A DNA stretch of 64,000 nt, taken from Sphingomonas kyeonggiensis. Lineage in GTDB: Bacteria > Pseudomonadota > Alphaproteobacteria > Sphingomonadales > Sphingomonadaceae. Positions 16,849 to 26,031 of the stretch are shown here, one piece after another (within the stretch, counting starts at the first letter, position 1; every line of letters begins with the position of its first letter). A program made the translations under genes and the position numbers. The stretch is from the NCBI RefSeq assembly GCF_014204495.1, contig NZ_JACHLN010000004.1:124001-188000 (forward strand), in the 5' to 3' direction. Under the pieces are notes generated by a model that was given only the letters and a program-made list of their open reading frames with translations, did no database searches and was not told where the DNA came from.

Positions 16849-17286
16849 TCACCGCTTCAAATGGGTGATGTCCTGCTTCAACCCATAGAGATACGCCGCC
16901 CGGCCATCGCGGACCTCGACATCGGCGGTAATCCGCATCCAGCGCACCTCGCCATTCGGGCGGCGGATTTCCGCTTCGAAGGTGAAGCTCCCGCAGGTCG
17001 CGATCGCTTCATCGCGCAGCCGCTTGAGCTCGACCTGCGATTCGGCGCTGTACATCGCCACCGCGTCTTCGCGACGCAGCGGTATGTCCTGCGGCAGCCC
17101 GAATATCTCGAACACCCCGGGCGTCCAGCGCAGCGAATCGTCGGAAAGGTCGCATTCCCAGGCGGCGGGCATCGGGGCGAGCACGCCGGGCGCTTCATCG
17201 GGCACGACATGCAGACCGTTCGCCCAGCCCATCGGCACGCGGCCCGACGCCGGCTCCGCTACCCGATCTATCCAGTGACGCGACAC
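16849..17286 (-). CDS. single PAS-domain protein
   Basis: A 145-residue cytosolic protein that is essentially one PAS fold (PAS_3 type): AAWECDLSDDSLRWTPGVFE, then FGLPQDIPLRREDAVAMY and the C-terminal strands EIRRPNGEVRWMRITADVEV ending in YGLKQDITHLKR. There is no output domain, so it would sense a ligand and act on a partner. The nearby diguanylate cyclase is a possible partner by position only. Confidence 0.8.
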   Translation of the reverse strand: MSRHWIDRVAEPASGRVPMGWANGLHVVPDEAPGVLAPMPAAWECDLSDDSLRWTPGVFEIFGLPQDIPLRREDAVAMYSAESQVELKRLRDEAIATCGSFTFEAEIRRPNGEVRWMRITADVEVRDGRAAYLYGLKQDITHLKR

Positions 17287-17377
17287 GCTACCACCCGGGA
17301 CCCTGCTCCTTATCCCCCTTTGCTACGCCTGTAGTGGTTAATGTCCAGTCCTATCGAACGCCGACGAATCGGTCTTT

Positions 17378-17560
17378 TAATGTAGGATTCCATCTGCTTG
17401 GCTGCCCGGCGATGCCGATCCGCCCCTCCTCCCCCGCCATGCTGCCCGCCAATCCGGCGCCGATCATTTCCGCTGCCGCGCACCCGCGTTGGGGATTCAA
17501 GAGATTCAACATTTCTGCTTCCGCCCCGCTCGGGGGTGACGCGGGCGAACACCCTCGCTA
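17378..17560 (+). repeat. degenerate repeat upstream of purL
   Basis: The 286 bases between the PAS gene and purL hold no convincing gene. Within them AATGTAGGATTCCATCTGCT and, later, GATCATTTCCGCTGCC with GGGGATTCAAG resemble in the same order and orientation the minus strand of 23620-23770. It is probably a decayed, dispersed repeat. Confidence 0.35.
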
Positions 17561-17572
17561 TGGGCTGCGCCC

Positions 17573-19792
17573 ATGAGCCAGATCACCCCCGAAACCGTCG
17601 CCGAACACGGCTTCACTCCCGAAGAATATGAGCGCGTGCTCAAGGCAATGGGCCGCGAGCCCAACCTTACCGAGCTGGGCATCTTCTCGGTGATGTGGTC
17701 CGAGCATTGCAGCTACAAGTCTAGCCGCATCCACCTCAAGAAGCTGCCGACCACCGGCCCCCAGGTCATCTGCGGCCCGGGCGAGAATGCCGGCGTGGTC
17801 GATATCGGCGATGGCCAGGCGGCGATCTTCAAGATGGAGAGCCACAACCACCCGTCCTACATCGAGCCCTATCAGGGCGCGGCGACCGGGGTGGGCGGCA
17901 TCCTGCGCGACGTCTTCACCATGGGCGCGCGCCCGATCGCCAACATGAACGCGCTGCGCTTCGGCCGGCCGGATCACCCCAAGATGAAGCACCTCATCGC
18001 CGGCGTGGTCCATGGCATCGGCGGCTATGGCAATTGCGTGGGCGTCCCCACCGTCGGCGGCGAGGTCAATTTCCACAAGGCGTATGACGGCAACATCCTC
18101 GTCAATGCGATGACGGTCGGCATCGCCGATACCGACAAGATCTTCTATTCGGCCGCGAGCGGCGTGGGTAACCCCATCGTCTATGTCGGCTCGAAGACCG
18201 GCCGCGACGGCATCCACGGCGCGACCATGGCCTCGGCCGATTTCGGCGAGGACAGCGAGGAGAAGCGCCCCACCGTCCAGGTCGGCGATCCCTTCACCGA
18301 GAAGCTGCTGATCGAAGCATGCCTCGAACTGATGTCATCGGACGCCATCGTCGCGATCCAGGACATGGGTGCCGCCGGCCTCACCTCCTCGTCGGTCGAG
18401 ATGGCCAGCAAGGGCGGGGTCGGCATCGAGCTGATCATGGACGATGTCCCCCAGCGCGAAACCGGCATGACGCCGTACGAGATGATGCTGTCGGAGAGCC
18501 AGGAGCGCATGCTCATGGTGCTCAAGCCCGGCCGCGAAGCCTTTGCCGAAGCGATCTTCCGCAAGTGGGAGCTCGATTTCGCCGTCATCGGCCACGTCAC
18601 CGATACCGGCCGCATGGTGCTCAAGTGGAAGGGCGACACCGTCGCCGACATTCCGCTCGCTCCGCTCGCCGACGAAGCGCCGCTCTATGACCGTTCGCAT
18701 GTGCCGACGCCGAAGCCGGCCGAGCTGGCGAACGTGCCGGAGAGCGTGGATCCGGCCGCGGACCTGCTCAAGCTGGTCGGCACCCCCGACCTCGCCTCGC
18801 GTCGCTGGATCTGGGAACAATATGACCACATGGTCGGCGCCGACACCACGCAGCGCCCGGGCGGCGATGCCGCAGTGGTCCGCGTCCATGGCTCGGGCAA
18901 GGGCCTGGCGATCACCACCGACTGCACGCCGCGCTATTGCTTCGCCGACCCGGTCGAAGGCGGCAAGCAGGCCATTGCGGAGGCATGGCGCAACCTCTCG
19001 GCAGTCGGCGCGACGCCGCTCGCCGTGACCAACTGCCTCAACTTCGCCAATCCGCAGCGCCCGGAGATCATGGGCCAGATCGTCGGCTGCCTCGAGGGCA
19101 TGTCGGAAGCCTGCATCGCGCTCGACTTCCCGATCGTCTCGGGCAACGTCTCGCTCTACAACGAGTCCAAGGCCACCGGCGGCGGCTCGGCGATCCTGCC
19201 GACCCCGGCGATCGGCGCGATCGGCCTGCTCAAGGACTACAGCAAGAGCGCGACGATCGCGTTCAAGGGCACCGGCGACATCATCCTCGCCGTGGGCGAG
19301 CGCTCGGGCCATCTCGGCCAGTCGATCTGGCTGCGCGAGCTGCATGGCCGCGAGGAAGGCCCCGCCCCGGCGGTCGACCTGATGATGGAGCGCCGCACCG
19401 GCGCGTTCATCCGGTCGGCGATCAACACCGGTTGCATCACCGCCTGCCATGACGTTGCCGATGGCGGCCTTGCCGTCGCGCTCGCGGAAATGGCGATGGC
19501 GTCGGGCATCGGCGCGATCATCGACCAGCCCCAGCCGTTCGGCATCGCGGGCTCGTTCTTCGGCGAGGACCAGGGCCTGTATGTGGTCACGGTGCGCGAC
19601 GAATCGCTCGCCGACTTCCTGGTTGCCGCCGACAAGGCCGGTCTTGCAGCCGACCCGATCGGCCGCACGATCAAGGACCGGATCATCTTCGAGTTGGAAG
19701 AAGGCGATTTCTGCGTCAGCTTGACCGATCTCAAGGCAGCGCACGAAGCTTTCTTCCCAGAACTGATGGGGGAAGACGCCGCCCTGGCATGA
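17573..19792 (+). CDS. purL: phosphoribosylformylglycinamidine synthase subunit PurL
   Basis: A 739-residue enzyme for the fourth step of purine synthesis (FGAR to FGAM with ATP). Its length is that of the small PurL that works with PurS and PurQ. Visible are the start HGFTPEEYERVLKAMGREPN, the SCYKSS-like WSEHCSYKSSRIHLKKLP, the ATP and metal site KMESHNHPSYIEPYQGAATG, and the second half-repeat around GDAAVVRV. Neither purS nor purQ is adjacent. It is followed 39 bases later by a DUF3052 gene. Confidence 0.96.
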   Translation: MSQITPETVAEHGFTPEEYERVLKAMGREPNLTELGIFSVMWSEHCSYKSSRIHLKKLPTTGPQVICGPGENAGVVDIGDGQAAIFKMESHNHPSYIEPYQGAATGVGGILRDVFTMGARPIANMNALRFGRPDHPKMKHLIAGVVHGIGGYGNCVGVPTVGGEVNFHKAYDGNILVNAMTVGIADTDKIFYSAASGVGNPIVYVGSKTGRDGIHGATMASADFGEDSEEKRPTVQVGDPFTEKLLIEACLELMSSDAIVAIQDMGAAGLTSSSVEMASKGGVGIELIMDDVPQRETGMTPYEMMLSESQERMLMVLKPGREAFAEAIFRKWELDFAVIGHVTDTGRMVLKWKGDTVADIPLAPLADEAPLYDRSHVPTPKPAELANVPESVDPAADLLKLVGTPDLASRRWIWEQYDHMVGADTTQRPGGDAAVVRVHGSGKGLAITTDCTPRYCFADPVEGGKQAIAEAWRNLSAVGATPLAVTNCLNFANPQRPEIMGQIVGCLEGMSEACIALDFPIVSGNVSLYNESKATGGGSAILPTPAIGAIGLLKDYSKSATIAFKGTGDIILAVGERSGHLGQSIWLRELHGREEGPAPAVDLMMERRTGAFIRSAINTGCITACHDVADGGLAVALAEMAMASGIGAIIDQPQPFGIAGSFFGEDQGLYVVTVRDESLADFLVAADKAGLAADPIGRTIKDRIIFELEEGDFCVSLTDLKAAHEAFFPELMGEDAALA

Positions 19793-19830
19793 GGTGACGC
19801 GCCGGGCCGGCAATGGAGGGAGGTCGTTCG

Positions 19831-20238
19831 ATGACCGAAGGCTATTCCGGCACGCCGCTGGCCCAGAAGCTGGGACTGAAGCGGGGCATGCGCAGCTGGT
19901 TCTGCGGCATGCCCGCCAGCGTCCGCGCCGAGATCGATCCCGATGCCCTGGGTATCGAGGAATATGAAGTCGCCTGTACCGGGCTGCAGGCCGCGCACCT
20001 CTTCGTCACCGAACGGGCGAAGCTGGAGCGGGAACTGGACGCACTGCTGGCGCTGATCGAGCGCAACGGCTTCATCTGGGTGTCCTGGCCCAAAAAGGCC
20101 GCGAAGGTCGAGACCGACATCACCGAGGACGTGATCCGCGAGGTCGCGCTGCCCAAGGGACTGGTCGATGTGAAGGTGTGCGCGGTCGATTCCGTCTGGT
20201 CCGGCCTCAAACTGATGATCCGCAAGGAGAATCGCTGA
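19831..20238 (+). CDS. DUF3052 family protein
   Basis: A 135-residue soluble protein matching the DUF3052 pattern: GYSGTPLAQKLGLKRGMRSW at the start, a central W-V-SWPKKAAK motif, and the C-terminal ITEDVIREVALPKGLVDVKV with WSGLKLMIRK. Its function is unknown. GGAGGGAGG upstream decides the start. It may be co-transcribed with purL. Confidence 0.8.
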   Translation: MTEGYSGTPLAQKLGLKRGMRSWFCGMPASVRAEIDPDALGIEEYEVACTGLQAAHLFVTERAKLERELDALLALIERNGFIWVSWPKKAAKVETDITEDVIREVALPKGLVDVKVCAVDSVWSGLKLMIRKENR

Positions 20239-20305
20239 GGACCTAGGGAAGAATCCTTAGTGCCCGCCGGAGGGCGCCGGTGACATGCTGCGGCTAGGGA
20301 TTCCT

Positions 20306-20977
20306 ATGACCGAGCATGAAGCGCTGCCCTGGCAGCCCTATCCGGAACTGAGCGACGAATCGCGGATCGAGCGGGCCCGGGCCTTCCTCACGGAAATGGC
20401 CACACGCCGCAGCTGCCGCGCCTTCAGCGATTCGCCCGTGCCCCGCGAAGTGATCGAGGCAGCGCTCCGGGCCGCCGGCTCCGCCCCCAGCGGCGCCAAC
20501 CGCCAGCCCTGGCACTTCTGCGCCATCGAGGCCCCTGAGGCCAAGGCGGCGATCCGCGTCGCGGTCGAGGAAGAGGAACGGCAATTCTATTCGGGACGTG
20601 CACCGGCAAACTGGATCAACGCGGTCCGCCCGCTCGGCACCGGCGCCGACAAGCCCTATCTCGAGGTCGCGCCGTGGCTGATTGCCGTCTTCGCCCAGCG
20701 CCACGCCACCGAAGAGGAAGAGCGCCTCCGCAACTATTATGTCCTCGAGAGCGTCTGCATCGCCGCCGGGCTGTTGCTCGCGACGCTCCACACCGCCGGC
20801 GTCGCCACGCTGGTCCACACGCCGCACCCGATGCGCTTTCTCAACCTCGTCTGCCGCCGGCCGGACAATGAGCGCCCGGTAATGCTGGTCGTCGTCGGCC
20901 ATCCCGCGCCGGGCGCCACCATGCCTGCCAATGTGGTCAGCAAGAAGCCGCTGGAGGAGATCAGCTCCTGGCTGTAG
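20306..20977 (+). CDS. nitroreductase-family flavoprotein
   Basis: A 223-residue FMN-dependent oxidoreductase. The FMN phosphate-binding start RRSCRAFSDSPVPREVIEAA and SAPSGANRQPWHF are typical, as is the glycine-rich SVCIAAGLLLATLHTAG near residue 155. The later of two start codons is used because AGGGA lies 7 bases before it. The family includes nitroreductases, dehalogenases and BluB; the substrate is open. Confidence 0.85.
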   Translation: MTEHEALPWQPYPELSDESRIERARAFLTEMATRRSCRAFSDSPVPREVIEAALRAAGSAPSGANRQPWHFCAIEAPEAKAAIRVAVEEEERQFYSGRAPANWINAVRPLGTGADKPYLEVAPWLIAVFAQRHATEEEERLRNYYVLESVCIAAGLLLATLHTAGVATLVHTPHPMRFLNLVCRRPDNERPVMLVVVGHPAPGATMPANVVSKKPLEEISSWL

Positions 20978-21009
20978 CGTCCCACGCAGGACGCGACAGG
21001 GGACGAGGC

Positions 21010-21453
21010 ATGGCAAGGGCTGGACAGCGTATTCTGGTCGCGACGCTGGTCGCCGGCGCGCTCGACATCGCCGCTGCGGTGTTGCTCGCGATCCAGGCCG
21101 GGCGCACGCCCGACAAGATGCTGCGCGGTGTAGCGAGCGGACCGTTCCCCGAAGCGGTCCATTGGGGTCTTGGCGGGGCTGCGCTGGGCCTCGCCGTCCA
21201 TTTCGCGATCATGGCGGTGATGGCCGCCGTCTATATCCTGGCTGCTGATCGGCTGCCGGCGCTCAAGGCGCAGCGCCTGCTGGCCGGCATCCTTTATGGC
21301 ATCGCCACCTGGGCAGCGATGAACCTGGTCGTGCTGCCGCTGCGCTGGCCCGCGGTGTTCCCGCATCTCGACCCGCAGAGCGTCGCTACCCAGCTCTTCT
21401 GCCATATCGTGCTGGTCGGCCTGCCCATCGCGCTGATCGCGGCGCGGCGCTGA
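21010..21453 (+). CDS. four-helix membrane protein, unknown
   Basis: A 147-residue protein with four hydrophobic helices (about 8-28, 54-76, 88-108 and 126-145). I do not recognise a named family with confidence; the layout resembles the YagU/DUF1440 type. The stop is directly followed by the ATG of the DUF418 gene (TGAATG), so the two are surely co-transcribed and coupled. Confidence 0.65.
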   Translation: MARAGQRILVATLVAGALDIAAAVLLAIQAGRTPDKMLRGVASGPFPEAVHWGLGGAALGLAVHFAIMAVMAAVYILAADRLPALKAQRLLAGILYGIATWAAMNLVVLPLRWPAVFPHLDPQSVATQLFCHIVLVGLPIALIAARR

Positions 21454-22701
21454 ATGGAGCGCCCCGCCGGCAGCGACCGGCTTGCCTCGCTCGACATCGT
21501 CCGCGGCGTGGCGGTGCTGGGCATCTTGCTGCTCAACATCCTGTCCTTCGCCATGCCCGAGGCCGCCTATTTCAACCCGCGCGCCTATGGCGGCTGGCAT
21601 GGCGCCGACCTTGCCACCTGGGCGGCCAACTTCGTCCTGTTCGACGGGAAGATGCGCGGGCTGTTCTCGTTCCTGTTCGGCGCATCGACCCTGCTGGTGA
21701 TCGAGCGGGCCGAAGCCGGCGGGCTAAGCCCTGCCGAGGTCCATTACCGGCGCATGGCCTGGCTGCTGGTCTTCGGCATCGCCCATCTGTTCCTTGTCTG
21801 GCACGGCGACATCCTGGCCCATTATGCGCTGGTCGGCATGATCGCCTTTGCGATGCGCGACATGCCGGTTTCGCGGCTCATCATCCTTGGCATCCTGCTC
21901 GGCCTGGCAGGGGCGGTGCTGTTTGCGACGATCCCTCTGGGTATCGTCGCGGCGATGGGGAGGGATTCGAACCCTCAGGCGCTCCATGACTATAGTCTCA
22001 TGTTCGGGGCGCCGAACGCGGCCGATATCGCGCGGGAACTGGCGCTGCACCGGGGCGGCTACGGCCCGATCCTGCTCGACCGGCTGCAGCATGACAGCGG
22101 CGCGCTGACCGGGCAGCTGATCTTCTTCGGGCCCGAGACCCTTGCCTATATGCTCTTCGGCATGGCGGCGCTGCGCAGCGGCATGCTGCGCGGCGAATGG
22201 GCCCCGGCGCGCTATCGCCGCTGGCTCGTCGCCTGCTGGAGCATCGCGCTGCCCGCCTATGCGCTGCTGGCCTGGTGGCAATGGGCATCGGGCTTCGACA
22301 TCCGCGTGGTCGCCGCGATGATGCCGCTGACCGCGCTGGCCCGCCCGCCGATGATCGCCGGCTGGATCTGCCTGATCCTGCTCCTCGCCCGCCCCGGGGG
22401 CCGGCTGACCGCCCGGCTGGCGGCGGCGGGGCGCATGGCCTTCACCAACTATCTCGTGACCAGCCTGATCTGCACCACGCTCTTCTACGGCTATGGCCTG
22501 GGCTGGTACGGCCATCTGAGCCGCTGGCAGCTCTACCCCGTAGTTTTCGGGATCTGGGCAGCGATCCTGACCTGGTCCAGTCTCTGGCTCCACGCCTTCC
22601 GATTCGGCCCGTTCGAATGGCTGTGGCGCAGCCTTGCGCGCTGGGAGCTGCAGCCGCTCCGCAACACCAGCCTACGTAATAATGCGACTGCCTCGCAATA
22701 G
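21454..22701 (+). CDS. DUF418 family membrane protein
   Basis: A 415-residue polytopic inner-membrane protein. The start RLASLDIVRGVAVLGILLLN is the DUF418/acyltransferase-like first helix, GLFSFLFGAS follows at about residue 70, and the DUF418 C-terminal part is present (GRMAFTNYLVTSLICTTLFY, then FGPFEWLWRSL). Length is normal. Function is unknown for the family. It begins on the base after the preceding membrane-protein stop. Confidence 0.85.
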   Translation: MERPAGSDRLASLDIVRGVAVLGILLLNILSFAMPEAAYFNPRAYGGWHGADLATWAANFVLFDGKMRGLFSFLFGASTLLVIERAEAGGLSPAEVHYRRMAWLLVFGIAHLFLVWHGDILAHYALVGMIAFAMRDMPVSRLIILGILLGLAGAVLFATIPLGIVAAMGRDSNPQALHDYSLMFGAPNAADIARELALHRGGYGPILLDRLQHDSGALTGQLIFFGPETLAYMLFGMAALRSGMLRGEWAPARYRRWLVACWSIALPAYALLAWWQWASGFDIRVVAAMMPLTALARPPMIAGWICLILLLARPGGRLTARLAAAGRMAFTNYLVTSLICTTLFYGYGLGWYGHLSRWQLYPVVFGIWAAILTWSSLWLHAFRFGPFEWLWRSLARWELQPLRNTSLRNNATASQ

Positions 22702-22720
22702 TCTTGCGAATCAGTGTCAA
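22683..22720 (+). promoter_or_regulatory. candidate iron-responsive operator(s) upstream of bfd
   Basis: TGCGA-CTGCC-TCGCA is a perfect inverted repeat, and TTGCGAATCAGTGTCAATAG follows it about 7 bases later; both resemble alphaproteobacterial Fur-type iron boxes. They lie 38-75 bases before the ferredoxin start, partly inside the end of the DUF418 gene. Confidence 0.35.
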
Positions 22721-22757
22721 TAGCCCTAGATCGTCCCCAGCGAGTTGCGAGGGTTCG

Positions 22758-22928
22758 ATGGTCGTTTGCGTTTGCAATGCTCTGCGGGAACGGGAAGTGC
22801 GCGAAGCCGCGCGTGGCGGCGCAACCAGCGCATGCCAGGCCTATCGGGCGCTCGGATGCCAGGCCAAGTGCGGACAATGCGTGCCATTCGCACGTGAGAT
22901 CATCGCCGAGGAACGTGCTGCTGCGTAA
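22758..22928 (+). CDS. bfd: bacterioferritin-associated ferredoxin
   Basis: A 56-residue [2Fe-2S] protein. The cluster cysteines are at Cys4, Cys6, Cys38 and Cys41, the positions of E. coli Bfd, in MVVCVCNALRE and AKCGQC. Bfd passes electrons to bacterioferritin so that stored iron is released. The bfr gene follows 110 bases later, which supports the call. Two extra cysteines (26 and 34) are present. Confidence 0.93.
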   Translation: MVVCVCNALREREVREAARGGATSACQAYRALGCQAKCGQCVPFAREIIAEERAAA

Positions 22929-23038
22929 CAGTCGCAACAGCCAAAAACCGCAGAAATCCGCCATTTTCTGACTGTTAAACGCGGCCATCCGCGCCTATTC
23001 TGCTGCCCGAAATTCAATCAGAAACACAGGTGGCAGCA

Positions 23039-23521
23039 ATGAAGGGCGACCCCAAGGTCCTCGACTATCTCAACGAGGCGCTCAAGAACGAGCTCACCGC
23101 GATCAACCAGTATTGGCTGCACTATCGCCTGCTCGACAATTGGGGCGTGACCAAGCTCGCCGAGCTGGAGCGCCACGAATCGATCGACGAGATGAAGCAC
23201 GCCGACAAGCTGGCGGAGCGCATCCTGTTCCTTGACGGCCTGCCCAATTTCCAGCTGCTCGGCCGGCTGCGCATCGGCGAGACGGTGGAGGAGATCCTCA
23301 AGGCCGACCTGGCGATCGAGATGGAAGCCATCCCGCTGCTGCGCGACGCGATCCAGCATTGCGAGAGCGTGCGCGACTATGTCTCGCGCGACCTGTTCGC
23401 CTATATCCTCGACAGCGAGGAAGAGCATGTCGACACGCTGGAGAAGCAGTTCGACATGATCGCCCGCATGGGCCTGGAGAACTACATCCAGCTCAACAGC
23501 AAGCCTGTCGAAGGCAGCTGA
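23039..23521 (+). CDS. bfr: bacterioferritin
   Basis: A 160-residue subunit of the 24-mer iron store. The ferroxidase ligands Glu18, Glu51, His54, Glu94, Glu127 and His130 and the haem ligand Met52 (in DEMKHAD) fall at the standard numbering. The ATG start with AGG 8 bases upstream is preferred to a GTG three codons earlier, because it restores this numbering. A terminator follows 24 bases after the stop. Confidence 0.95.
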   Translation: MKGDPKVLDYLNEALKNELTAINQYWLHYRLLDNWGVTKLAELERHESIDEMKHADKLAERILFLDGLPNFQLLGRLRIGETVEEILKADLAIEMEAIPLLRDAIQHCESVRDYVSRDLFAYILDSEEEHVDTLEKQFDMIARMGLENYIQLNSKPVEGS

Positions 23522-23545
23522 GCCGCATCGGCATCAGGCATTCGG

Positions 23546-23577
23546 AGCCGGGCCCTTTCCCAAGGGTCCGGCTTTTT
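23546..23577 (+). terminator. Rho-independent terminator of bfr
   Basis: A 12-base stem with one G-T pair (AGCCGGGCCCTT / AAGGGTCCGGCT), loop TCCC, and TTTT after it. Confidence 0.85.
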
Positions 23578-23619
23578 CGTATCCGGCACCGGACACGGTT
23601 GTTGCTCGACAGCGTCAAG

Positions 23620-23959
23620 GAGCGGCCGGCGATCCGGCTGGGCGAGCGAAGCAGGCGAAATCCTACATTGCAAGGCGGGTTGGGCTGCGGAGCGCCTGCC
23701 CCGGAGGAGCGGAATGTGGATTCCCAGCCCGCGCCCGTGGGCACGGAAATCAGCCCCAGGCTGGTAGCGGGGTAATATCCGCGAGCGATGTTGCGCGTGG
23801 CATGCTACCCCTCCACCACCAGCTTCGCTGGCGGTCCCCCTCCCCCTCCGGGGGAGGATGGTGGTGCCAGCACCATGAAGCGCGGCGATGTCGGTAGATG
23901 GGTTCGGGCGCCCTCGCCAGTGCGCCGAGACTGGGCCCCGGCCTTAGCCGGGGAACCGG
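23620..23959. repeat. repeat-filled intergenic stretch between bfr and the Hpt gene
   Basis: No gene is visible in about 450 bases. In order it holds a degenerate element (minus strand AATGTAGGATTTCGCCTGCT) related to the one before purL, a palindromic block of a third kind around CCACCACCAGCTTCGCTGG and CCCCCTCCGGGGGAGG (23806-23870), and a unit of the 'ccccgg' family at 23931-23959 (CTGGGCCCCGGCCTTAGCCG). Confidence 0.5.
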
Positions 23960-24029
23960 AAGGAAGCCGCCGCGCGAAAGAAGCCTCACGAAATCCCGGC
24001 GGCCGGCGGGATGGCGCGAACGGGCAGCC

Positions 24030-24440
24030 TCAGCCCGCGAGCGAGCGGCGGCCGAAGACCGGGCGGCGTTCCACCAGCGGATTGGATTCGCGCTCGAGCA
24101 GCGCGAGCGTGGCTTCGAAGAGCGGGCGCAGCGCCACGACATGTTCGAGGACGTTGGTGGGCGTATCCTGGCGCTCGACGCAGGAGCGCGCGGCCATCTC
24201 GATCGTCTCGGCCAGATCGGCCAGCGGATCGGCGCCGAACTGGCGCGCCTCGCCCTTGAGCGTGTGCGCGGGAATCACCATCGACGCGGCATTGTTCGCG
24301 CGCATGGCTTCCTCGATCCGCGCGACCGACTTCACGCCGTCCTCGCGGAAATAGCCGAGAATCCGCACGAAATTGGCGCCAAGCTCGGTCCGCGCCTGCG
24401 AAAAACTGTCCCAGTTCACCAGCTGTTCGTTGCCGGTCAT
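24030..24440 (-). CDS. histidine phosphotransfer (Hpt) domain protein
   Basis: A 136-residue four-helix Hpt protein that relays phosphate between a hybrid kinase and a response regulator. The phosphorylated histidine is in IPAHTLKGEARQFGAD (near residue 59). There is no other domain and no kinase or receiver gene beside it, so the partners are unknown. Confidence 0.85.
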   Translation of the reverse strand: MTGNEQLVNWDSFSQARTELGANFVRILGYFREDGVKSVARIEEAMRANNAASMVIPAHTLKGEARQFGADPLADLAETIEMAARSCVERQDTPTNVLEHVVALRPLFEATLALLERESNPLVERRPVFGRRSLAG

Positions 24441-24548
24441 CGCTTCATTCCCCTACTCCGCGCCCCAGAGCACGGGAGGAAGACTAAAGCCGGTTCGTAA
24501 ACACAGGGTTGATTTAAGCTAAGGGTCGTTACGGAAGCGTCTGGATTC

Positions 24549-25922
24549 TCAACCCTTATCGCGGTCGAACGGGTTCTTCGGCGCACGCAGATTGAGCCGC
24601 ACCGGCACCGCCCCGAAATCAAACTCCTTGCGCAAGCCGTTGATCAGATAGCGCTGGTAGCTCATCGGCAGCAGATCGACGCGGGTGCCGAACAGCACGA
24701 ACGTGGGCGGGCGCGTCTTGTTCTGGGTGACGTAGCGCGGCTTGATCCGCTTGCCGCCGGGCGCGGGCGGCGGGTTCGCTTCGATCGCACGCTCGAACCA
24801 GCGGTTGAGCTGGCCGGTCGAGACGCGGCGCGACCAGGATTCACGCGTCTTGAAGGCGACGTCGATCATCGTGTCGAGGCCCTTGCCGGTCACCGCGGAC
24901 ACGGTGAGCAGCGGCACGCCCTTCACCTGGGCGAGACCTTCGTCGAGCGCCTTCTTCACGCCGTTGAACAGGCTGGAGGCATCCTCGGCCACGTCCCACT
25001 TGTTAAGCACGATGATCAGCGCGCGGCCTTCCTGGAGCACACGATCGGCGATCTTGAGGTCCTGGACTTCCAGCCCGCGCGTCGCATCGAGCAGCAGCAC
25101 CACGACTTCGGCGAAGTCGATCGCGCGCAGCGTGTCCATCACGGAGAGCTTCTCCAGCTTCTCCTCGACCTTCGCCTTCTTGCGCATGCCGGCGGTGTCG
25201 ATCAGGCGGACCCGGCGCATATTGCCCTCGAAATCCTCCCATTCCCAATCGACCGAGATCGAATCGCGAGTGATCCCCGCCTCCGGCCCGGTGATCATCC
25301 GGTCCTCGCCGAGCAGACGGTTGACCAGAGTCGACTTGCCGGCATTCGGGCGGCCGACGATCGCCAGCTTGAGCGGGGCGTTGGGGTTGTCGGGATCTTC
25401 CTCCTCGACTTCCTCCTCGCCCTCCCGCTCAACGTGCGGCAACAGCGCCTCGAACAGGTCGGCCATGCCCTCGCCGTGCTCGGCGGAGAGCTGGACGGGC
25501 TCGCCGAAGCCGAGCGCCATCGCCTCGATCACGCCGGTCTCGCCCGCGCGGCCCTCGGCCTTGTTGGCGACGAGGATGATCGGCCGGTCGGTCGAGCGCA
25601 GCCAGCGGGCGATCTCCTCGTCGAGCGGTGTCACACCGGCGCGGGCATCGACCAGAAACAGCGCGACATCGGCGTCCTGCACCGCTGCCTCGGTCTGCTG
25701 GCGCATGCGGCCGGGCAGCGTCGCCGCGTCCTCGTCCTCATAGCCGGCGGTATCGAAGATGCGGAACTCGAGCCCGAGCAGGTTCGCCTCGCCCTCGCGG
25801 CGATCGCGGGTCACGCCCGGCTGATCATCGACCAGCGCGAGCCGCTTGCCGACAAGCCGGTTGAACAGCGTCGATTTGCCGACATTCGGCCGGCCGATAA
25901 TGGCGACGGTGGGCAATGGCAT
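24549..25922 (-). CDS. der: ribosome biogenesis GTPase Der (EngA)
   Basis: A 457-residue essential GTPase for maturation of the 50S subunit. Two G domains in tandem are visible: P-loops GRPNVGKST (residue 10 on) and GRPNAGKST (near 190), NKAE and NKWD guanine motifs, then the KH-like C-terminal domain ending near RKEFDFGAVPVRLNLR. Length is normal. It follows bamB on the same strand in the order also seen in gammaproteobacteria. Confidence 0.97.
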   Translation of the reverse strand: MPLPTVAIIGRPNVGKSTLFNRLVGKRLALVDDQPGVTRDRREGEANLLGLEFRIFDTAGYEDEDAATLPGRMRQQTEAAVQDADVALFLVDARAGVTPLDEEIARWLRSTDRPIILVANKAEGRAGETGVIEAMALGFGEPVQLSAEHGEGMADLFEALLPHVEREGEEEVEEEDPDNPNAPLKLAIVGRPNAGKSTLVNRLLGEDRMITGPEAGITRDSISVDWEWEDFEGNMRRVRLIDTAGMRKKAKVEEKLEKLSVMDTLRAIDFAEVVVLLLDATRGLEVQDLKIADRVLQEGRALIIVLNKWDVAEDASSLFNGVKKALDEGLAQVKGVPLLTVSAVTGKGLDTMIDVAFKTRESWSRRVSTGQLNRWFERAIEANPPPAPGGKRIKPRYVTQNKTRPPTFVLFGTRVDLLPMSYQRYLINGLRKEFDFGAVPVRLNLRAPKNPFDRDKG

Positions 25923-26031
25923 GGCGTTGAAACTCTTGTCGGCGTGGTTCGATCAGAAAGAAGCAGCTTGGCCCAAAAAGCAACGGGCGAGGTCTTGCGA
26001 CCCCGCCCGCCTGCCATGGCCGGGACAGATA

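Noticed and set aside
21955..21980. tRNA T-arm-like GGATTCGAACCC sequence
   Set aside because: It lies inside the DUF418 gene and there is no cloverleaf around it; coincidence of coding sequence.
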